A DNA stretch of 64,000 nucleotides from Rubripirellula tenax (GCF_007860125.1 NZ_SJPW01000003.1:892764-956763), one strand, 5' to 3'. Numbered from the stretch's first letter, positions 9,550 to 20,500 are shown. Translations and numbers: made by a program. Notes: a model not told the origin generated them from the letters alone.

Positions 9550-10494
9550 TTAGCTTGAAAGGATTTCACACATCGCGAGCGTACCCAAACCGTAAAACGA
9601 GTATTCAACGTCGGCGGTTTGGTCGAGAGAAAAACCAATGAATCCACCGGAGTTGGGTTCGGGGGATTGCATCGCCAAAGCATAGCGGCGAACCGAGTCG
9701 ATGTTGACTCGTGACGCGGCTTCCAAATCGGACAACGTCAACAATCCGGTGAACGACGACAACAGGTCGGCGAAAGGGATCCGCGTGTTGGCGGACAAGC
9801 CGCCTTCGTCGGTCTGCATTTCCGACAGGAACTCGATCGTGTTGCGATGATCGGCCACGTTCAACCGGTCGATTGCTTTAAGTGTGCCGATGGCCGCGGC
9901 GGTCGGATTGACGCCCGCTCGTTTCGCGGCGCGGATTTCCAAGTATCCGCCGTCCGGGTGCGCCTGTGATGCCAAGAATCGTTCGATGGCGTCGACGTCG
10001 TTGACGGGGATTTCGATCAACTGATGGCACAGGACCGACAAGAACGTTTGATAGGTGCTGCCCGCGCGTCCTTCGGGTGTTTTCGCAAAACCACCGTCGT
10101 CGGTACGCAGCGTTTCCAACATGGCAGCGACGTTGGCACGCCAATCGTGGTCATCATCGCTGATCACGACCTCGCCAACGGCCATTTCACAAATCGCGGC
10201 CGCGAAGATCAGCGAGATCAAATCGATGATCGATTCGCGTCGTTGCAGTCGCGTCCTCAAAAACGCGGCGGCTCGCTTGCCGATCGGTTCATCCAAGCCG
10301 CCGGCGATCCAGAGTGCTCGCAGCGCGAACGCGGTGTAGTATGGGTCGCTTTCGCCTTCGCGACCGGCAAATCCTCCGTCGGCCCGCTGTTTCCCCACCA
10401 ACCAATCGACGTGTCGATGACGCAGTAGGTCATCCAATTCGGCCGCACCGATGGCCAGCTGCAATGTCAAGGTTTGCAGATAGGGCGGGTTCAC
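9550..10494 (-). CDS. Prenyltransferase/squalene-cyclase repeat protein
   Basis: Predicted alpha/alpha-barrel protein of 314 residues built from about five QW-like repeats: DGGFAGREGES, DGGFAKTPEGRAG, DGGYLEIRAAKRAG, EGGLSANTRIP and SGGFIGFSLDQTAD. The pattern resembles the beta subunit of protein geranylgeranyltransferases and terpene cyclases. The segment equivalent to a zinc-ligand His in the eukaryotic beta subunit reads DVEYSFYGLG, with Tyr in place of His, so classical prenyltransferase activity is doubtful. The start is a GTG at 10494 that overlaps the redoxin stop in a GTGA tetranucleotide. This coupling is better evidence than the longer frame starting at 10542. Confidence 0.75.
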   Translation of the reverse strand: MNPPYLQTLTLQLAIGAAELDDLLRHRHVDWLVGKQRADGGFAGREGESDPYYTAFALRALWIAGGLDEPIGKRAAAFLRTRLQRRESIIDLISLIFAAAICEMAVGEVVISDDDHDWRANVAAMLETLRTDDGGFAKTPEGRAGSTYQTFLSVLCHQLIEIPVNDVDAIERFLASQAHPDGGYLEIRAAKRAGVNPTAAAIGTLKAIDRLNVADHRNTIEFLSEMQTDEGGLSANTRIPFADLLSSFTGLLTLSDLEAASRVNIDSVRRYALAMQSPEPNSGGFIGFSLDQTADVEYSFYGLGTLAMCEILSS

Positions 10495-11084
10495 GCAGTG
10501 CCTTGCGGATTGAAGTACTGCGGTTGGTTGCCTTCTTTCCACTTGATGTTGCAGCCGATCGATGGTCGTTGATCGGGGCTGGGAAGTCGGCCCCCGACGA
10601 CGGCGTCGATTGCCGCGCGGAGGTCTTCCCCCGTGACGGGAATATCCGTTTTCGGACGACTGGAATCGAGCTGGCCGCGGTACACCAACTTCTTGTCGGC
10701 ATCGAAAAGGAAGAAGTCAGGCGTGCATGCAGCCGAGTACGCGATTGCGACGCTTTGATCGCCATCAAACAGATAGGGGAACGAGTAACCGCGTTCCGCC
10801 TTTTCTTTGGCCATCGCGGCCGGCGAATCGTCGGGATAATTGTCGGCATCGTTGCTGCTAATACCGACGACGGCGACGCCTTGGGATGTGTAATCGTCGG
10901 CCAGGCTGGCCAGTTGATCGGCAACATGCTTTACAAACGGGCAGTGGTTGCAGATGAACATCACGAGCAACGCTTTCCTGCCCTCGAACTGATCCAACGA
11001 AACGACGTTTCCGTCGGTGTCGGGCAATTCGAATCGGGGCGCGGTCGTGCCGAGGGGCAACATCGTGCTGGCAGTGCGAACCAT
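10491..11084 (-). CDS. Thioredoxin-fold redoxin (AhpC/TSA or TlpA-like)
   Basis: Thioredoxin-fold protein of 197 residues. The active site is FICNHCPF, a CxxC motif directly after the first beta strand. VGISSNDADNYP and FFLFDADKKLVYRGQ are typical of the redoxin family that handles thiol or peroxide chemistry. No signal peptide or membrane segment is evident. The last ORF bases overlap the start of the prenyltransferase-repeat gene by four, so the genes are translationally coupled and form one operon with the ABC ATPase. Confidence 0.85.
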   Translation of the reverse strand: MVRTASTMLPLGTTAPRFELPDTDGNVVSLDQFEGRKALLVMFICNHCPFVKHVADQLASLADDYTSQGVAVVGISSNDADNYPDDSPAAMAKEKAERGYSFPYLFDGDQSVAIAYSAACTPDFFLFDADKKLVYRGQLDSSRPKTDIPVTGEDLRAAIDAVVGGRLPSPDQRPSIGCNIKWKEGNQPQYFNPQGTA

Positions 11085-11138
11085 GGCGTTAGGATTAAGG
11101 GGTTAGGGAATCAGTGATGTGAAAATGCAATTTGACGT

Positions 11139-11954
11139 TTAGCTTTTCAGCTTGTTCAGCAGACGACCGGGGCTGCCCATCGCGTGGTAACCGCCGTCGA
11201 CGTGGAGGATTTCTCCGGTGATTCCTTCGCTGTTGTCGCTCAACAAGAACGCACCGGTTCGGCCGACTTCTTCGTGGCTGACGTTTCGGCCCAGCGGAGC
11301 CATGTGTTCGTAGAGGGTTAGCATTTCTTCGACTCCGGCAGCTCGTCCGGCCAGTGTACGAACGGGTCCAGCGGAAAGTGCGTTGACGCGTACTCCCTGT
11401 GGTCCCATGTCATACGCCAAATAGCGGACCGTCGCGTCGAGAGCGGCTTTGCAGATGCCCATCACGTTGTAGCCGGGGACACATTTTTCGCCACCGAAGT
11501 ACGTCATCGTGGCGATTGACCCGCCGGGATTCATGATTTCTTTGGCTGCAGCTGTGCAGGCGATCAGTGTGTACACGCTGACGTCCATCGCTAATTTGAA
11601 GCCGTCGCGCGACGTGTAAACGGTGTCGCGAGCCAGGTCATTGCGATCAGCGAAGGCGATCGAATGCAGCAAAAAGTCGATCTTTCCAAATGTTTCGGCG
11701 GCTTTTTCGAAAACAGTGCGGATATCGTCGTCATTCTGCGCATCCATTGGTACGAGAAACTTTGCGTTCTCGTAATGATCCGTCAGTTGCGAAACACGTC
11801 GGCGATTGCGTTGTCGCTCGTCGTCGGGTCGGTCCGGCAAGTGGGTAAAACCACATTCCCCACCGGCTTCCATGATTTGTTTTGCGATTGCCCAGGCAAT
11901 GGAGTGGTCATTGGCGACCCCTAGAATGAGTCCCTTTTTTCCGGCGAATTGCAT
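11139..11954 (-). CDS. fabI: Enoyl-[acyl-carrier-protein] reductase FabI
   Basis: NADH-dependent reductase of the last step in the type II fatty-acid elongation cycle. The 271-residue protein shows the FabI form of the cofactor motif (GVANDHSIAWAIA) and the active-site spacing of Tyr, ten residues, Tyr, seven residues, Lys in TYFGGEKCVPGYNVMGICK. SAGPVRTLAGRAAG is the typical substrate loop. The ORF begins with MQFAGKKGLILG, the expected FabI N-terminus. The gene is divergent from the sigma-54 activator with a 103-base shared upstream region. Confidence 0.93.
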   Translation of the reverse strand: MQFAGKKGLILGVANDHSIAWAIAKQIMEAGGECGFTHLPDRPDDERQRNRRRVSQLTDHYENAKFLVPMDAQNDDDIRTVFEKAAETFGKIDFLLHSIAFADRNDLARDTVYTSRDGFKLAMDVSVYTLIACTAAAKEIMNPGGSIATMTYFGGEKCVPGYNVMGICKAALDATVRYLAYDMGPQGVRVNALSAGPVRTLAGRAAGVEEMLTLYEHMAPLGRNVSHEEVGRTGAFLLSDNSEGITGEILHVDGGYHAMGSPGRLLNKLKS

Positions 11955-12057
11955 GTAAGACGTTTCCTGGTTGGTTGGGCAATCGAATGCGAGTGAGGGC
12001 CCAACATACCGCCAAACCGTCCCTTTCGTCTATTTACCTTGACTGACTTCTTTCACC

Positions 12058-14121
12058 ATGCCGCCATTTTCTACTTCGACCGATGCCCTCGAGCGTGCCG
12101 ACGCGAGTAGAACGAATGAGTCCCCTTCGTCTTTTTCATCGTTGAGAAGCTCCGTGAATGAATCCCCATCGTCCTCCGAGTCAGCATCTCGCGCCTCCGA
12201 TTCGTCCGAGCGGGGCTCGGCTTCGGCGATGGCCGCTGCCGTCACGGGTGACTCTTCGGGTCCAGAGATCGTCCGGTCAGCGATCCCGGAGTGTGTTCGA
12301 CTGATGGGTGGCGTTGCCGGCGGTCTGGTGACCCAGTGTCGTGGCGTCTGGAAAGCCGGTCCGTGGTCGGGCGATACTTCCGCACTGCCCGAGCGGTTGA
12401 TCGGCGAAGTCCTGGATCGTGCCAGCGGCCCTTCGCCCGGGGCAACCTTTTCCAGCGGTTGGTGTATTTCGCCAATCTTTCAACAAGCGACGACCTCTGC
12501 GTTGGTCGTCCAAATCAAAGACTCTGATCGAACGGATGACCAGATTCGAAAGACGGCCGAATTGTTTGCCGGCATGCTCGGTCAAGCAATGAACGGATCA
12601 CAACAGGCTCGTCGGATCGACCAGTTGTCGGCCGTCCTCTCCGCGGCGGCCCAGTGGCAACAGCTTGATGACGTCGAAGCGCTGCTTGCCAAGATTGCCG
12701 ACACCGCAACGCGATTGCTGGGTTGCGAGCGGGCCAGCATCTTTTTGTGGGATCGTCGACGCAGCAAATTGGTCGGCCGACCGGCACTTGGAATCGAAGA
12801 CAAGTTCTTGGAAGTCGCCGACGATGCGGGAGTCGTCGGTGAAGTGCTGCGAAGCGGCGAAGCAAAAATCTGGAACGCTGGCAGCGACGACGAATCACGC
12901 GTCAACCGTAGGGTCGACAAGACGCTAGCCTTTCAAACACGATCGCTTGTTGCGGTGCCGATGTCGCGCAGCCAAGACATGTTGCGCCGCGAAGAACTGA
13001 TCGGCGTGTTCGAGGCGATCAATCGGGTCGATGATGACTTCGACGATTCCGATGCCGCACTACTAGCTGATTTGGCAACCCACGCGGCCGTTGCGATCGA
13101 GTCGTTGCAGACGCGGCGCCGATTGGTCGAGTCTCGTGATCGCTTGGTCGATGACGCCGCATCATCGACGCCGTTGATTGGGAGCCACGCGTCCATCGAA
13201 GCCGTCCGCCGCAGCGCTTCCAAAGTCGCGAAGACGGATTTGACGGTCTTGGTACTGGGAAAGAACGGGACGGGCAAAGAAGTCCTGGCACGCAACATTC
13301 ACTACGAAAGCGACCGTCGCAGCGGACCCTTCGTCGCCGTGAATTGCGCCGCACTGGTCGAAACGCTTCTGGAAAGTGAACTGTTCGGCCACGAGAAAGG
13401 TGCCTTCACCGACGCTCACCAAACTCGCGTCGGCAAGTTCGAAATGGCGACCGGTGGCACGCTATTTTTGGACGAAGTCGGTGACATGAGTCCGGGCGGG
13501 CAAGCCAAACTGTTGCGAGTCTTGGAAGAAAAAGTCGTCGTTCGTGTCGGCGGTTCACAAACGATTCCCGTCGATGTGCGCGTGATCGCGGCAACCAACC
13601 AACCGCTCGAAGATCTGATCGCCGAACGCCGCTTCCGCGAGGATCTGTTTTTCCGATTGAACGTCGTGTCGCTGACGCTTCCGCCGCTAAGAGATCGAGG
13701 CGACGATGTATTGCTGTTGGCCGACCATTTTTTGGAAAAGTTCTGTTACCAGATCGGTCGACAGGTTCCCAAGTGGAGCCCCGCAGCCGAGTCGACATTG
13801 CAAAACCACATGTGGCCCGGCAATATTCGCGAACTGAGAAACACGATCGAGCGGGTGTGCTATTTGACCAGCGAAGACCTGATCGAATCCGAAGACTTGG
13901 GGATCGCCGGTACGGCCAACAATCGTTTGGGCGGTACTGTTCGCATCGACATGCCGATCGAACTGAGCGAGTCGACACGACTGTTCCAGGTCTCGCACAT
14001 CGAACGGGCGATCGAGTCCAGCGGCGGGAACATGACCGAAGCCGCCAGCCGATTGGGACTGCACCGATCGAATCTGTATCGGAAGATGCGACAACTGGGG
14101 ATGCAAACGTCGGGCGAGTAG
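12058..14121 (+). CDS. Sigma-54-dependent activator with GAF domains
   Basis: Enhancer-binding transcription factor, up to 687 residues. One or two GAF-like sensor regions (about 70-340) precede the AAA+ domain with Walker A GKNGTGKE (401-408), the sigma-54 contact loop GAFTDA (448-453), Walker [11 protein letters not shown], and the R-finger/[10 protein letters not shown] region. A Fis-type HTH ends the protein ([22 protein letters not shown]). The contact loop has Asp instead of the second Gly of the canonical GAFTGA, a variant also known in other activators. The first 55 residues are almost pure Ser/Glu/Ala, so an internal start (ATG at 12229) cannot be excluded. Confidence 0.88.
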   Translation: MPPFSTSTDALERADASRTNESPSSFSSLRSSVNESPSSSESASRASDSSERGSASAMAAAVTGDSSGPEIVRSAIPECVRLMGGVAGGLVTQCRGVWKAGPWSGDTSALPERLIGEVLDRASGPSPGATFSSGWCISPIFQQATTSALVVQIKDSDRTDDQIRKTAELFAGMLGQAMNGSQQARRIDQLSAVLSAAAQWQQLDDVEALLAKIADTATRLLGCERASIFLWDRRRSKLVGRPALGIEDKFLEVADDAGVVGEVLRSGEAKIWNAGSDDESRVNRRVDKTLAFQTRSLVAVPMSRSQDMLRREELIGVFEAINRVDDDFDDSDAALLADLATHAAVAIESLQTRRRLVESRDRLVDDAASSTPLIGSHASIEAVRRSASKVAKTDLTVLVLGKNGTGKEVLARNIHYESDRRSGPFVAVNCAALVETLLESELFGHEKGAFTDAHQTRVGKFEMATGGTLFLDEVGDMSPGGQAKLLRVLEEKVVVRVGGSQTIPVDVRVIAATNQPLEDLIAERRFREDLFFRLNVVSLTLPPLRDRGDDVLLLADHFLEKFCYQIGRQVPKWSPAAESTLQNHMWPGNIRELRNTIERVCYLTSEDLIESEDLGIAGTANNRLGGTVRIDMPIELSESTRLFQVSHIERAIESSGGNMTEAASRLGLHRSNLYRKMRQLGMQTSGE

Positions 14122-14142
14122 CCGACCGTCATTGTGCATCCA

Positions 14143-15324
14143 TCAGTCTTGCATGCACCATCGTCGGATCGCCTGTGCGTAAAGTTCCGTCCCGCGATGC
14201 AGTTGGTCCAGGCTGATCCATTCGTCGGTCGTGTGCGCCTGGGCGATGTTGCCGGGGCCGAAGATGACCCGTTGATCGAGTTCGTCAAATTCGCCACCAT
14301 CCGTCCCGTAGCAAACGGTCATCGGCGGACCACCTGCGATCTGGCACATCGATTCGATACAGTCCGCATCGGGTTCGATCCAAACCGGATGCCCGCCCTT
14401 GAATCGTCGAAACGTCAAGCCACGACGAAGGGCTTCACTTTCGACCCGAGCGATCAGGGATTCACCATTGATGTCGGGCATCGGTCGCAAGCTGCACCAC
14501 GCAACCGAACGGCCGGGGGTGATGTTGACGGCCGTACATCCGTCACTGATGCCGAACGTCCAAGACAAGTGCGGCGGATCGAACCGTGAATCGGCCAGCG
14601 AAGGATCGGTTCGCGTCGTTTCGGCAAGTTCGCAAAGCAATTCCATGATGGGCGTGATGGCGATGTTCGCATTGACACCCTCGTCGGTGCTGCTGTGGGC
14701 GGCGCGGCCCTTGCTGGTAACGGAAAAGCCGGTGATGCCTTTGTGGGCATGAACGACTCGCAAACCTGTCGGTTCACCGATGATAGCCAACGGTTGGGAT
14801 TCGACGATTTCACGATACGCAGGCGAGTGATGGACCATATGCGTGGCCCCTTCGAAACCGACTTCTTCATCGGCCGTACACACGATCCAAAGTGGCGCCG
14901 TTTGATCGGCCGCCGAGATCCGACTGGCCGCCTGCATCATGCTGACCAGTGAGCCCTTCATGTCACAAGAACCGCGTCCATAGATGCGATCGTCGGTAAC
15001 GACGGCTTCGAACGGATCACCGCCGGGTCCGTTCCAATCGGCAACCGGGACAACATCGGTATGACAAAAGTACGCCAAACCACCGGTCGTCGATGCCGAC
15101 CGGGATTGCGGATCACGTCGGGCCACCAAGTTGACTTTCGCAACACCAGCTTCGTCACGATACTCCGTGACCTCAACCGCGAAACCCATTGAAGCCAGCC
15201 ACTGGTGAACCCGTTCAGATACGTCCGCGTTGCTTATAGCGCTAACGGACGGAAAACGAACAAGCTCGGCAAGTGCCGCGGCAGCGGAAAGGTCTGTAAT
15301 GCCCATGGCTGTTGAGGGTTCCAT
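14143..15324 (-). CDS. M20-family deacetylase (ArgE/DapE-like)
   Basis: Zinc-dependent amidohydrolase of 393 residues, most like acetylornithine deacetylase. Metal-site motifs are YFCHTDVVPV, YGRGSCDMKGS, ADEEVGFEGA (catalytic Glu pair) and IIGEPTGLRV; the C-terminal His lies in GNIAQAHTTDEW. The dimerisation domain is between them (GRAAHSS). The start at the ATG at 15324 or 15306 is uncertain because neither has a strong ribosome-binding sequence. A further 20-residue upstream extension is basic and unlikely. It converges with the sigma-54 activator, 22 bases away. The assignment to arginine synthesis is inferred only from family. Confidence 0.82.
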   Translation of the reverse strand: MEPSTAMGITDLSAAAALAELVRFPSVSAISNADVSERVHQWLASMGFAVEVTEYRDEAGVAKVNLVARRDPQSRSASTTGGLAYFCHTDVVPVADWNGPGGDPFEAVVTDDRIYGRGSCDMKGSLVSMMQAASRISAADQTAPLWIVCTADEEVGFEGATHMVHHSPAYREIVESQPLAIIGEPTGLRVVHAHKGITGFSVTSKGRAAHSSTDEGVNANIAITPIMELLCELAETTRTDPSLADSRFDPPHLSWTFGISDGCTAVNITPGRSVAWCSLRPMPDINGESLIARVESEALRRGLTFRRFKGGHPVWIEPDADCIESMCQIAGGPPMTVCYGTDGGEFDELDQRVIFGPGNIAQAHTTDEWISLDQLHRGTELYAQAIRRWCMQD

Positions 15325-15520
15325 CCAATTTCGTTTTCTTAGATTGTATGTCGGGAACTCTCGTTTGTGTCTACGTAGCCTCACTCACGTCATCCGGAAC
15401 CTATCGTAGAGCGATTGGGACATCTGTTTCACTCTCGACCATGAAAACGGACCGGGGAAGTGTCTCGGAAGCTACCTCCGGCTCATTGTCGCTTACTGTT
15501 TTTCACTGATCTCGGCGCAT

Positions 15521-15549
15521 AAAAAACGCAAGTCAAATGACTTGCGTTT
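15521..15549 (-). terminator. Intrinsic terminator of the PEP-CTERM gene
   Basis: Twelve-base perfect stem (15524-15535 with 15538-15549) with a 2-base AA spacer. On the minus strand the stem is followed by a run of T residues, so it ends transcription of the PEP-CTERM gene 26 bases after its stop codon. Confidence 0.85.
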
Positions 15550-15574
15550 GAAAGTTTGAAACAAACCACAGTCC

Positions 15575-16306
15575 TTAGACCGATCGCTTATTTCTGCTGC
15601 GTAACGCAATCAATCCGCCAGCCAGGCCGACGAGGGCCAATGACGATGGTTCGGGAACAGCGACGGTGCTGAACTGTAGATCGTAGTGACGCGCAACAAG
15701 CGTTCCGCCCGCACTGTTGGTATTGCCAACCGGATCGGTGAACGCCAGGGTCGGCGTCAACGCGAAATCAATCGGTCCCTGAATGAACTGGAACGAACCA
15801 GTCGCAGCGGAAATCAGGTCAACAACTGTCCCGTTGATCGAAGCGGCTTTGTCAATCGCACCATTGAAACCAGCCGCGACATTGGCTCCTGTGAATCCAT
15901 CGAAGACGATGTTGTTTCCGAGGTCCGTCGTGGTCCCTGAAACATTGACCACACTGACCGTAAGACCGTCCAAATTTCCAAATCCGGCATCAAGCCCTTG
16001 GTTCATCGCTGTCACATTCCCCGTTGGACGCGTTCCACGAATTGTAAAAGTGACAGCGTCATTGGCACTGGCATCTCCATCCAAATTCAAGTTGGAATAG
16101 GTCAGCACGATGTCGAGGGGATTGGCCAAGCTATTTGTAGCTGAGGGGGCGTTACCATTGACGGTAACGCCACTGACATTGAGATCATGGCCGAAAACCC
16201 CGGTTCCACGCACATCAAGGGCTGTGATGGTAATCATGTCGGCATTGGCGGGCAGTGCCACGGCCGAAACGCAGAAGAGGGCGGCGAAAACACTCAGTAA
16301 TTTCAT
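15575..16306 (-). CDS. PEP-CTERM sorting domain protein
   Basis: Exported protein of 243 residues with a Sec signal peptide (MKLLSVFAALFCVSAVALPANA) and a C-terminal sorting tail: VPEPSSLALVG, a hydrophobic helix, then LRSRNKR. In organisms with exosortase this tail is cleaved and the protein is placed in the extracellular matrix. The middle is a Thr/Asn/Gly/Ala-rich beta-type region with no recognised catalytic motif. GGGAA precedes the ATG. A strong intrinsic terminator follows, so it is a monocistronic gene. Confidence 0.85.
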   Translation of the reverse strand: MKLLSVFAALFCVSAVALPANADMITITALDVRGTGVFGHDLNVSGVTVNGNAPSATNSLANPLDIVLTYSNLNLDGDASANDAVTFTIRGTRPTGNVTAMNQGLDAGFGNLDGLTVSVVNVSGTTTDLGNNIVFDGFTGANVAAGFNGAIDKAASINGTVVDLISAATGSFQFIQGPIDFALTPTLAFTDPVGNTNSAGGTLVARHYDLQFSTVAVPEPSSLALVGLAGGLIALRSRNKRSV

Positions 16307-16769
16307 TGAAATTCCCGTAAAAAGCCTGAAAAGGCGACGGTTTCAAGAACCGAAAATATGCCAATGCAGAAATGTTAAGCTGATAAAATCGCTACAAAAG
16401 ATGTTAATTCCAGTCTCAAAAGTTTCTGTGAAGTCTGGATTTGAAAATTGTTAACACTTGGACGGCTTTTACACGATATCAAAACAGCTGGGCTGGGCAA
16501 GTTGTTTGGGTGGGATTTTCGCCGATTTTCTCGTTTTCGACTGCTAAATCTTCGTGCCTAGCTAAAAAAAGCGTCCCGAAAGCCAAATTGCCGCTGATGG
16601 GTCGTCTACTGGCAGTTGTCTTGCTTGGGTTTGCCAACTCTTGGACGGAAAGGTTTCGATGCCTGGTTGGTTAGCGAAAGGACGAAATTGCGGTTAGGAA
16701 AAGGGAGAGGAATTCAACGATCGAAGTTCTGTCTTTCTTCGATCGAAACGGATCTTGAAAGCGTGACCC
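16307..16769. other. Divergent intergenic region, relatively AT-rich
   Basis: This 463-base stretch separates the PEP-CTERM gene (minus) and the DCC-family gene (plus). Its base composition is more AT-rich than the flanking genes. Short open frames occur but match nothing. It contains a hairpin in the leader of the plus-strand gene, listed separately. Confidence 0.5.
16718..16745 (+). promoter_or_regulatory. Leader hairpin before the DCC-family gene
   Basis: A nine-base perfect inverted repeat (CGATCGAAG at 16718-16726, CTTCGATCG at 16737-16745) with a 10-base loop ends 24 bases before the start codon. It has no T run, so it may be an operator or a translational control element rather than a terminator. 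Confidence 0.45.
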
Positions 16770-17495
16770 ATGCCTAACGATAAAGTCATTGTTTACGACG
16801 ACAGTTGTCCGATGTGCCGACTCTACACCTACGGGTTTGTGGTCTGGGGACTGTTGAAGCCGGAAAACCGAGTCGGGTTTGCTACGGCTTCACCAGAGCT
16901 GACCGCCAACATCGACTTGAATCGGGGGCGGCACGAGATACCGCTGTTCGACCGAGCAACCGGCGAGACGATCTATGGCTTGAAAGCGATGACCCATCTG
17001 CTGGCCAGTCGGTGGGGATGGCTGAGTCCGATCTTCGATTCAAGGCCGTTTTGGTGGGTGTTTCACCCGATGTATGAAATCATCACCTACAACCGTCGCG
17101 TGATCGCCGGTTGCAAACATTGCGGCGGGTTCGATTGTGCGCCCGACTTGAATCGCTTTTATCGTAGTGTGTACATCGGCTTGGCCGGCGGTTTCGTTTC
17201 GCTGATGATGGCTTGGCTGTTGATGAAGCCGACAACATTCGCGGCGCTCGGATTCAGCGTTCTTGCAGCCATGAGTGTGTACGGGTTGATTGCCTTTTCG
17301 ATTGGGCGAGTCACATCGGGTTCGCTTGTCGGATGGAACTTTGTCGGCAACTACATCACGACCATGGTGATCGTCGCGTCGACGATTTCGATTGGCTTGA
17401 TGATGGGAACGGCCGTGCCTGATGTTCTTCAGTGGACGGTGCTTGGCACGGCATCGCTGTTGGGCATCACCGAGATCAAGCGGCGAGATTTGTAA
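16770..17495 (+). CDS. DCC-family thiol-disulfide oxidoreductase-like membrane protein (DUF393)
   Basis: Protein of 241 residues. The N-terminal half is thioredoxin-like with the DxxCPxC motif of the DCC family (VYDDSCPMCRLY) and a further Cys pair in AGCKHCGGFDC. The C-terminal half has about four hydrophobic segments from residue 130 on, for example YIGLAGGFVSLMMAWLL and ALGFSVLAAMSVYGLIAFSI. The fusion suggests a membrane-tethered redox protein. Its ATG follows a leader hairpin. No neighbour explains its role, and it converges with the large collagen-like gene. Confidence 0.75.
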   Translation: MPNDKVIVYDDSCPMCRLYTYGFVVWGLLKPENRVGFATASPELTANIDLNRGRHEIPLFDRATGETIYGLKAMTHLLASRWGWLSPIFDSRPFWWVFHPMYEIITYNRRVIAGCKHCGGFDCAPDLNRFYRSVYIGLAGGFVSLMMAWLLMKPTTFAALGFSVLAAMSVYGLIAFSIGRVTSGSLVGWNFVGNYITTMVIVASTISIGLMMGTAVPDVLQWTVLGTASLLGITEIKRRDL

Positions 17496-17544
17496 CGGGG
17501 ATCGGCACGTTAAATGGAATGTGGGCAAACCGTTTTTGAGACAT

Positions 17545-20500
17545 TCAAGTTGGCGTCGCGACGGAGACTTGCGTTTGAGTCTCGATCGCCTGCGGCGTTT
17601 GCAGGGGCACCAGCAAATCGGATCGCTCGGCCCTGACCGCCTTCTCGGTTTCGTACCGTAATCGAGTCGCCGTGGCTTCGGTTTGAACCAGTTCGTCGTA
17701 CTGCTTGCCCGTCATCACCCGCGTCTGTTCGCTCAACAATTCCGGGTCGTACGTCAGCCCCGGATGGTCTTGCGCGGTGGCGTACTTCTCGATGCCGACT
17801 TTGGCCGCGTAAAGCGTTTTCTCGATCGCGGCGATCCGATCATCCGCGGTCTTGCGGGCGATGCCCTGCGGTTCTTTCTTTGCCGAACTGCCAAACGGGT
17901 CGTAGTCGTCGCCGGCGTGCGTGATCCGGTCCCACCAACTCGGGTAGCGACCAAAGATGTTCGTCGCGATCCGATCGGATCGGTCCATCATGTAATTCGA
18001 CACGGCGCGACTTCGTTTGAAGAACGACGTAGGAATGAAAGCATGATCCCAAACCGTTTTTGACTTTACCGCCATGTATCGCACGTTGGCAATCAATTCA
18101 TACAGCAGCCCCAGACTGACTTCGTTTTCGAGCATCTGGCGATACGTGACGCCGTAGTTGAGCGATCGCTCGGCCAAGTAATTCAGCTTTGGCATGATGT
18201 TGCGCACGCCGCCGCGGCCCCATGTTCGGCACGTCCGGGCGACGCGTTGTTCATTGAACAGATCCGTCAAAATCGAATCCACCAACTCGCCACCGATTTG
18301 GCGCACTTCGTCGTCGGTCATCGGTCGGTCGATGTATTGTTCGTTGTAGCGGGGAAACGTCCGTTCGCTGACCAATCGAATGAAACGATCGACTTTGTCT
18401 TCGAACTTCAATGCCAAGAAAATGCCGTGCTTGTTAGCTTTGCTGGTGATGAAGTCACGATCGATCGCGTCAATTCCGTCGACTTCGAACAACACCGCCG
18501 ACCCCTTGGTTGCATCGAGGGTTCGGCGCACTTCCAGTTTGCCGATCTTACGACGTTTGAAGAATCCCCACTCCGTATCGGTGTCGCCGGTGTCATAGCG
18601 GTGAACGATGATCCAGCGGTGCAGCGGATCGTCTTTGGACAGTTTGCGTTGCAATCGTTTCGCTTCCTCCTCGAGCCACTCGGCCTTCGGTTGAAAAAGA
18701 ATCGTCCGGCGATTGATGTCGAATTCGTGAACCGCGCCTAGCGACACGTCGGCCAAGTCTTGCGCGCCGCCGGTCACGCCGCCGACGATTTCCTGGCTGC
18801 GGGCGACGTACTTGTTCCACTTGCTGACCGCTTTCAAAAATTCACGCTGCGTCTTCAACTGACTCGGCTTCTTTTCGTCGCTGACCGGAATCAAGGACGT
18901 GCCCAGCATCGCTTCGCCGCCCGTTCGTGAGTCGCCGACGATGTAAAAATTGATGTCATGGTCGGCCGCCGCCCGCAGGAACTGACTCTTGGCCAACTGC
19001 TTGAAAGCGACCGTCGATCCCGAGGGTGTCTCGTAATAGTTATTGGGAATGATGATGGTCATCCCCGACCATTGTTGCAGCAGCGATTTGTCGTGATCGA
19101 CGGCGCGGACCAAGTCAAGGAATCCATAATAGGAAACATCCCACACATCCAAACTGCTGCCGAAGTAATCGGCAAGCTGGGTCCATTTGTCGATGTCGGT
19201 GGTCGTCGTCTTTTCGTTGGCGATCAGCAAGAAACGTGAGCCGTCTTCGCGCAGGTAACGTTCGGAAACTCGAATGAACGTCTTGCGATAATCGACCCGG
19301 CGATACTTTTCGCGGTCGTCGCTCGACTTGGGTCGTTGCAAATCCAAGTCGACGCCCAGAGCGAACCCTTGATACGGAATCGCGTTGGCCGAATCTTTGA
19401 TGCCGATCCGCGTCTCGATGACCGTGGTCGCGCCGGGTGCCAATTCGCCGACGCGATTTTCATAGGCCCCGGATAGCAGGTCGAATTCCGCATCATCGGT
19501 GCCGAAGAAAACGATTTGGTTGGTGTCCAAGTCACCGCCCAACAACCGAAGGTGCGATCGTACGGCGCGATACAGATACTTCTGGTCGAACGTCTCGTCA
19601 CCAACATTGGTGACGCCCCAGATGACTCGGGTCGATTCGCCCGGCGCCAAACTGTTCAAACACGTGATCGGCATCAATTCGATGGGAAAGCGGACGTGCA
19701 GGTCTTCGCCATTTTCGAAGTTGCGAAACGGACGCCCGATACCGCTCTCGAGACTCGCTTGCGGCGACACCGGATGTCGCAGTCGGAACGATCGCTTGCG
19801 GGGATCGTCGACGACGTAGTCGCCCAATCGCAATCGAATGCCGATCGTGTCGAACGTGTACGTTTCCTCCGGTGCAAGCGATTGCTTGATTTCTAAATCG
19901 ACGCTCTTGACGAGCAGCCAGTCGTCGCTTTCTAAGAAGATACGAACGGTGTAGTTGGGCGGCGTTGGCATTCCGCCGCAATTGCGAACGGTAAGGTTGT
20001 CGATCGAAACCAGGGAATCGGGTTCTAAGACGGTGTACTCGCTGGCGACGTCGAACGTGACCAGATCCAAGTCGTACGGCGAGTCATACGTTCGGCTGCC
20101 GCCGCGTGCATCGGTGACAACGATTTGGAATCGACCATCGTTGCCCGACCACGCGTCTTTGGCGCGGTACCGCGACGTCGATCCATCGCGTCCGGACGGG
20201 CCGTTGATGCCGCCCGGGTTGGACCGCATGATGGTCCGCGTTTGCGTGTTGCCCTTTGAATCGCGGTACGTTCTTGTTTCGGTCCAGTGATAGCTGCTGC
20301 CGCCTTTTCCGCCGGGGCCGCCTCGTCCACCACGACCACTTTTGCCGGCGAAGCCCAAGTCGCCGCCGACCAGGTTGCCTTTGACCAACATCAATAGGCC
20401 CGTGTTTGCTTCGTCGACCGAAACGATGGCGACGCCACCCTTGCCGCCCGGTTTTCCGTCGGTCGGTTCGCCTGCATCACCGCCATCGCCACCGGGTCCG

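Noticed and set aside
12030-12245. A small acidic protein frame on the minus strand at the FabI/activator junction
   Set aside because: It is the reverse complement of the Ser/Glu-rich activator N-terminus and has no independent support.
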